Below, piece after piece: positions 62,499-64,000 of a DNA stretch of 64,000 nucleotides; the first letter of the stretch is position 1; each line of letters starts with the position of its first letter. Source of the stretch: UBA4736 sp002404015. Its GTDB lineage: Bacteria; Chloroflexota; Dormibacteria; Dormibacterales; Dormibacteraceae. Made by a program: the position numbers and the translations under genes. The DNA lies in assembly GCA_036747295.1 (NCBI GenBank), contig DAIOCN010000002.1, positions 62,001-126,000 on the forward strand. The letters are read 5' to 3'. Under the pieces are notes generated by a model. That model did not search any database, was not told the DNA's origin, and saw nothing but the letters and a program-made list of their open reading frames with translations.

Positions 62499-63188
62499 AT
62501 GGACTCGGAAATGACGAGCTCCCGAGTCCTCGCCGACCGGCGGACCGGCCGGCGGCGCGGCGGCCGGCGCCTACCGATCCTGGTGGGCCGCGGCCTCGTC
62601 ATCCTCGGACTGCTTTCCCTGATCGCCTTCACCGCCGACTTCGCCCTCGGACTCTGGCAGCAGCAGCAGCTGAACGAGACCTGGCACCGGCAGCAGCTCG
62701 CGGCGGCCGCCACCGCGCCGCCCGCCCGCGGCGGTGAGCACAGCACCGGTCCCGCCATCGATCCGCGGCCGGTCGACGGCGTCGACTTCGGGCTCCGGGT
62801 GCCGCGGATCGGCTACGAGGCTGCGGTCGCCGAAGGCACCGACGCCAACGTGCTGGCAGGCGGCCCCGGCCACTACCCCGAGATGGCCTGGCCCGGCCAG
62901 CGCGGAAACGTCGGCGTCGCCGCCCACAACGTGTACTGGATCCAGTTCAACGACCTGCAACCAGGCGACCGGATCGTCCTCCAGTCCCGCTGGGGCGACT
63001 ACACCTACCAGGTGACCGCGAAGCGGATCGTGATGCCTGACGACCGAACGGTCCTGGTCCAGACCGGCCCGCCGCGGCTCACCCTGACCACCTGCTGGCC
63101 GCTCTGGGCGGGGGCCTTCGCCAACCAGCGCCTGGTCATCTTCGCCGACCAGGTGGATCCGTCGCCCAGCCCCGCTCAGGCAAGCTGA
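62499..63188 (+). CDS. Sortase (class E-like)
   Basis: 229 residues from ATG at 62499, 11 nt after AAGGAGAG. A basic start, one TM (GLVILGLLSLIAFTADFALGLW), then the sortase barrel with VRVPRIG-like LRVPRIGYEAAV, catalytic His in GVAAHNVYW, Cys in TLTTCWPL and Arg in QRLVIF. It should link the upstream LAMTG protein to the cell wall. Ends 13 nt into the convergent glycosyltransferase. Confidence 0.92.
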   Translation: MDSEMTSSRVLADRRTGRRRGGRRLPILVGRGLVILGLLSLIAFTADFALGLWQQQQLNETWHRQQLAAAATAPPARGGEHSTGPAIDPRPVDGVDFGLRVPRIGYEAAVAEGTDANVLAGGPGHYPEMAWPGQRGNVGVAAHNVYWIQFNDLQPGDRIVLQSRWGDYTYQVTAKRIVMPDDRTVLVQTGPPRLTLTTCWPLWAGAFANQRLVIFADQVDPSPSPAQAS

Positions 63189-64000
63189 GGCGGGATGGCG
63201 GAGTCCCTGGTCTCGGCCGTGACCCCGCCCATCAGGTAGAACCGGCGCAGCAGCCGGGCGGTGATCAATTGCGCCGTCCTGACGTTGCTGGCGTCGGCCA
63301 GCGCGAGCGAGCCGGAGAGCAGCCGCCCCGCCCGGTCGGCAACCGCTGGCGCGCGCGCCCAGGCCAGCACCGCCAGCCGGTCGGCCAGGCCCCTGCCGGG
63401 TCCGACCAGCGCCTCCAGCGCCAGACCATGTTTCTGCGCGATGCGCACCAAGTCCCTTCCGGTCTGGAATTCCTGGCGCCCAAAGTCGGCGCGGCTCAGG
63501 CGGTGGAGGTGGTGGGAGAACGCCGCCGGCTCGAAGACCAGGGGCACGCCCAGCGCCGAGACCCGGATCCCGAAGTCGAGGTCCTGGTTGCGAAGCAGCG
63601 TCTCGTCGAAGCCGCCCACCTCGCGCCAGGTGGCGGCGGTCACCGAGAGGTTGGCGTCCCAGACGTGGCGGGCCAGGAGGCCGGGCCGGACCAGCTTCCA
63701 CAGGGTTACATCCTGCCCCTGCTGGTAGACCAGCGAGGTCCCAGCCCGATCGCAGCCGGGCGCCAGCGGATACGGCCCCTGGACCAGGGCCGGGCCTTCC
63801 CGGCGCTGCACGGCGAGGTGGGCGGCGACCAGGTTGGGATTGGCCAGCTGGTCGTCGTCGAGGAAGATCAGGACCTCGCCCTCGGCGGCCGCCGCGGCGA
63901 CGTTGCGAGCGGCGCCGCTGCCCCGGCCGCCACTCTGGACCCAGCGCAGGTCGAAGCCCGGCCGCAGGCTCTGCAGCTCCTCGTAGCTGCCGTCGGTCGA
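63176..64000 (-). CDS. Family 2 glycosyltransferase (5' end off the window)
   Basis: At least 274 residues; the N terminus lies beyond base 64000. It enters at STDGSYEELQSL, typical of the GT2 nucleotide-binding loop, then SGAARNVAAAAAEGEVLIFLDDDQ with the DDD metal motif, TAATWREVGGFDETLLRNQDLDFGIRV with the ED-like acceptor motif, and a helical C terminus. It transfers sugars to surface polymers; substrate unknown. Confidence 0.88.
   Translation of the reverse strand, partial: STDGSYEELQSLRPGFDLRWVQSGGRGSGAARNVAAAAAEGEVLIFLDDDQLANPNLVAAHLAVQRREGPALVQGPYPLAPGCDRAGTSLVYQQGQDVTLWKLVRPGLLARHVWDANLSVTAATWREVGGFDETLLRNQDLDFGIRVSALGVPLVFEPAAFSHHLHRLSRADFGRQEFQTGRDLVRIAQKHGLALEALVGPGRGLADRLAVLAWARAPAVADRAGRLLSGSLALADASNVRTAQLITARLLRRFYLMGGVTAETRDSAIPPQLA

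Noticed and set aside
1..64000. tRNA, rRNA, tmRNA, riboswitches and prophage
   Set aside because: No tRNA-like cloverleaf, rRNA core sequence, thiamine box upstream of the thi genes, integrase or phage structural gene was seen while reading; short RNAs could still be missed by eye.

Overview
The window is about 70% GC, gene-dense, and carries a bacterial replication-origin neighbourhood at its left end. The order is jag-yidC-yidD-rnpA-rpmH (minus) | oriC | dnaA-dnaN-recF-dciA (plus). High GC, a Streptomyces-like fatty-acid cluster headed by a PucR/CdaR-type regulator, a LAxTG sorting signal next to a sortase, XdhC-type proteins and many leaderless-type promoters point to a Terrabacteria lineage near Actinomycetota, Chloroflexota or Ca. 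Dormibacterota. The sequence alone cannot fix the phylum. A run of 100 N at 62012-62111 marks a scaffold join, so this is probably a draft or metagenome assembly.

Layout: 1-11.1 kb, origin genes, replication genes and a large UvrD-like helicase fused to an Fe-S PD-(D/E)XK nuclease. 9.9-21 kb, four glycosyltransferases, a monohaem cytochrome c, a lipoprotein with Ig-like and beta-propeller regions, a PATAN (DUF4388) protein, a phosphatase, a FemX-like ligase and an atypical response regulator. 21-29 kb, folK-folP, a murE-like ligase, thiS/thiE/thiG, rsmG, lysA and a membrane Ser/Thr kinase. 29-38.6 kb, an XdhC/cysteine desulfurase pair, small zinc-ribbon and cupin proteins, yjbQ, larB, moaC, moaB, split 5-oxoprolinase genes (pxpA; pxpB-pxpC) and a peroxiredoxin whose active-site codon is TGA. 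38.6-47 kb, folB-larC-folD-folC and a MacA/MacB-type exporter. 47-52.4 kb, ccdA, a hydrolase-DinB fusion, a LarA-family protein, a cyclase-family hydrolase and a DUF1445 protein. 52.4-59.8 kb, a type II fatty-acid cluster (fabF-acpP-fabH-fabD-fabG-accD-accA). 59.8-64 kb, a dienelactone hydrolase, a DinB protein, a sortase substrate with its sortase, and a truncated family 2 glycosyltransferase.

Most interesting signals: (i) a probable selenocysteine peroxiredoxin, with an in-frame TGA at the peroxidatic Cys position followed 16 nt later by a bSECIS-like hairpin; (ii) rpmH and a lipoprotein gene that have no usual start codon between an upstream in-frame stop and the conserved N terminus, so ATC is the likely start; (iii) a perfect 14-bp LacI-type palindrome (GTAAAACGTTTTAC) found twice, inside pxpC and inside the DUF1445 gene, which belong to functionally related families; (iv) a 38-bp sequence forming the end of a 201-bp MITE-like element and recurring alone 24 kb away, in both cases supplying the stop codon of the upstream gene; (v) a recurring TANNNT-N6-8-start arrangement indicating leaderless transcription; (vi) larB, larC and a LarA homologue dispersed over 18 kb.
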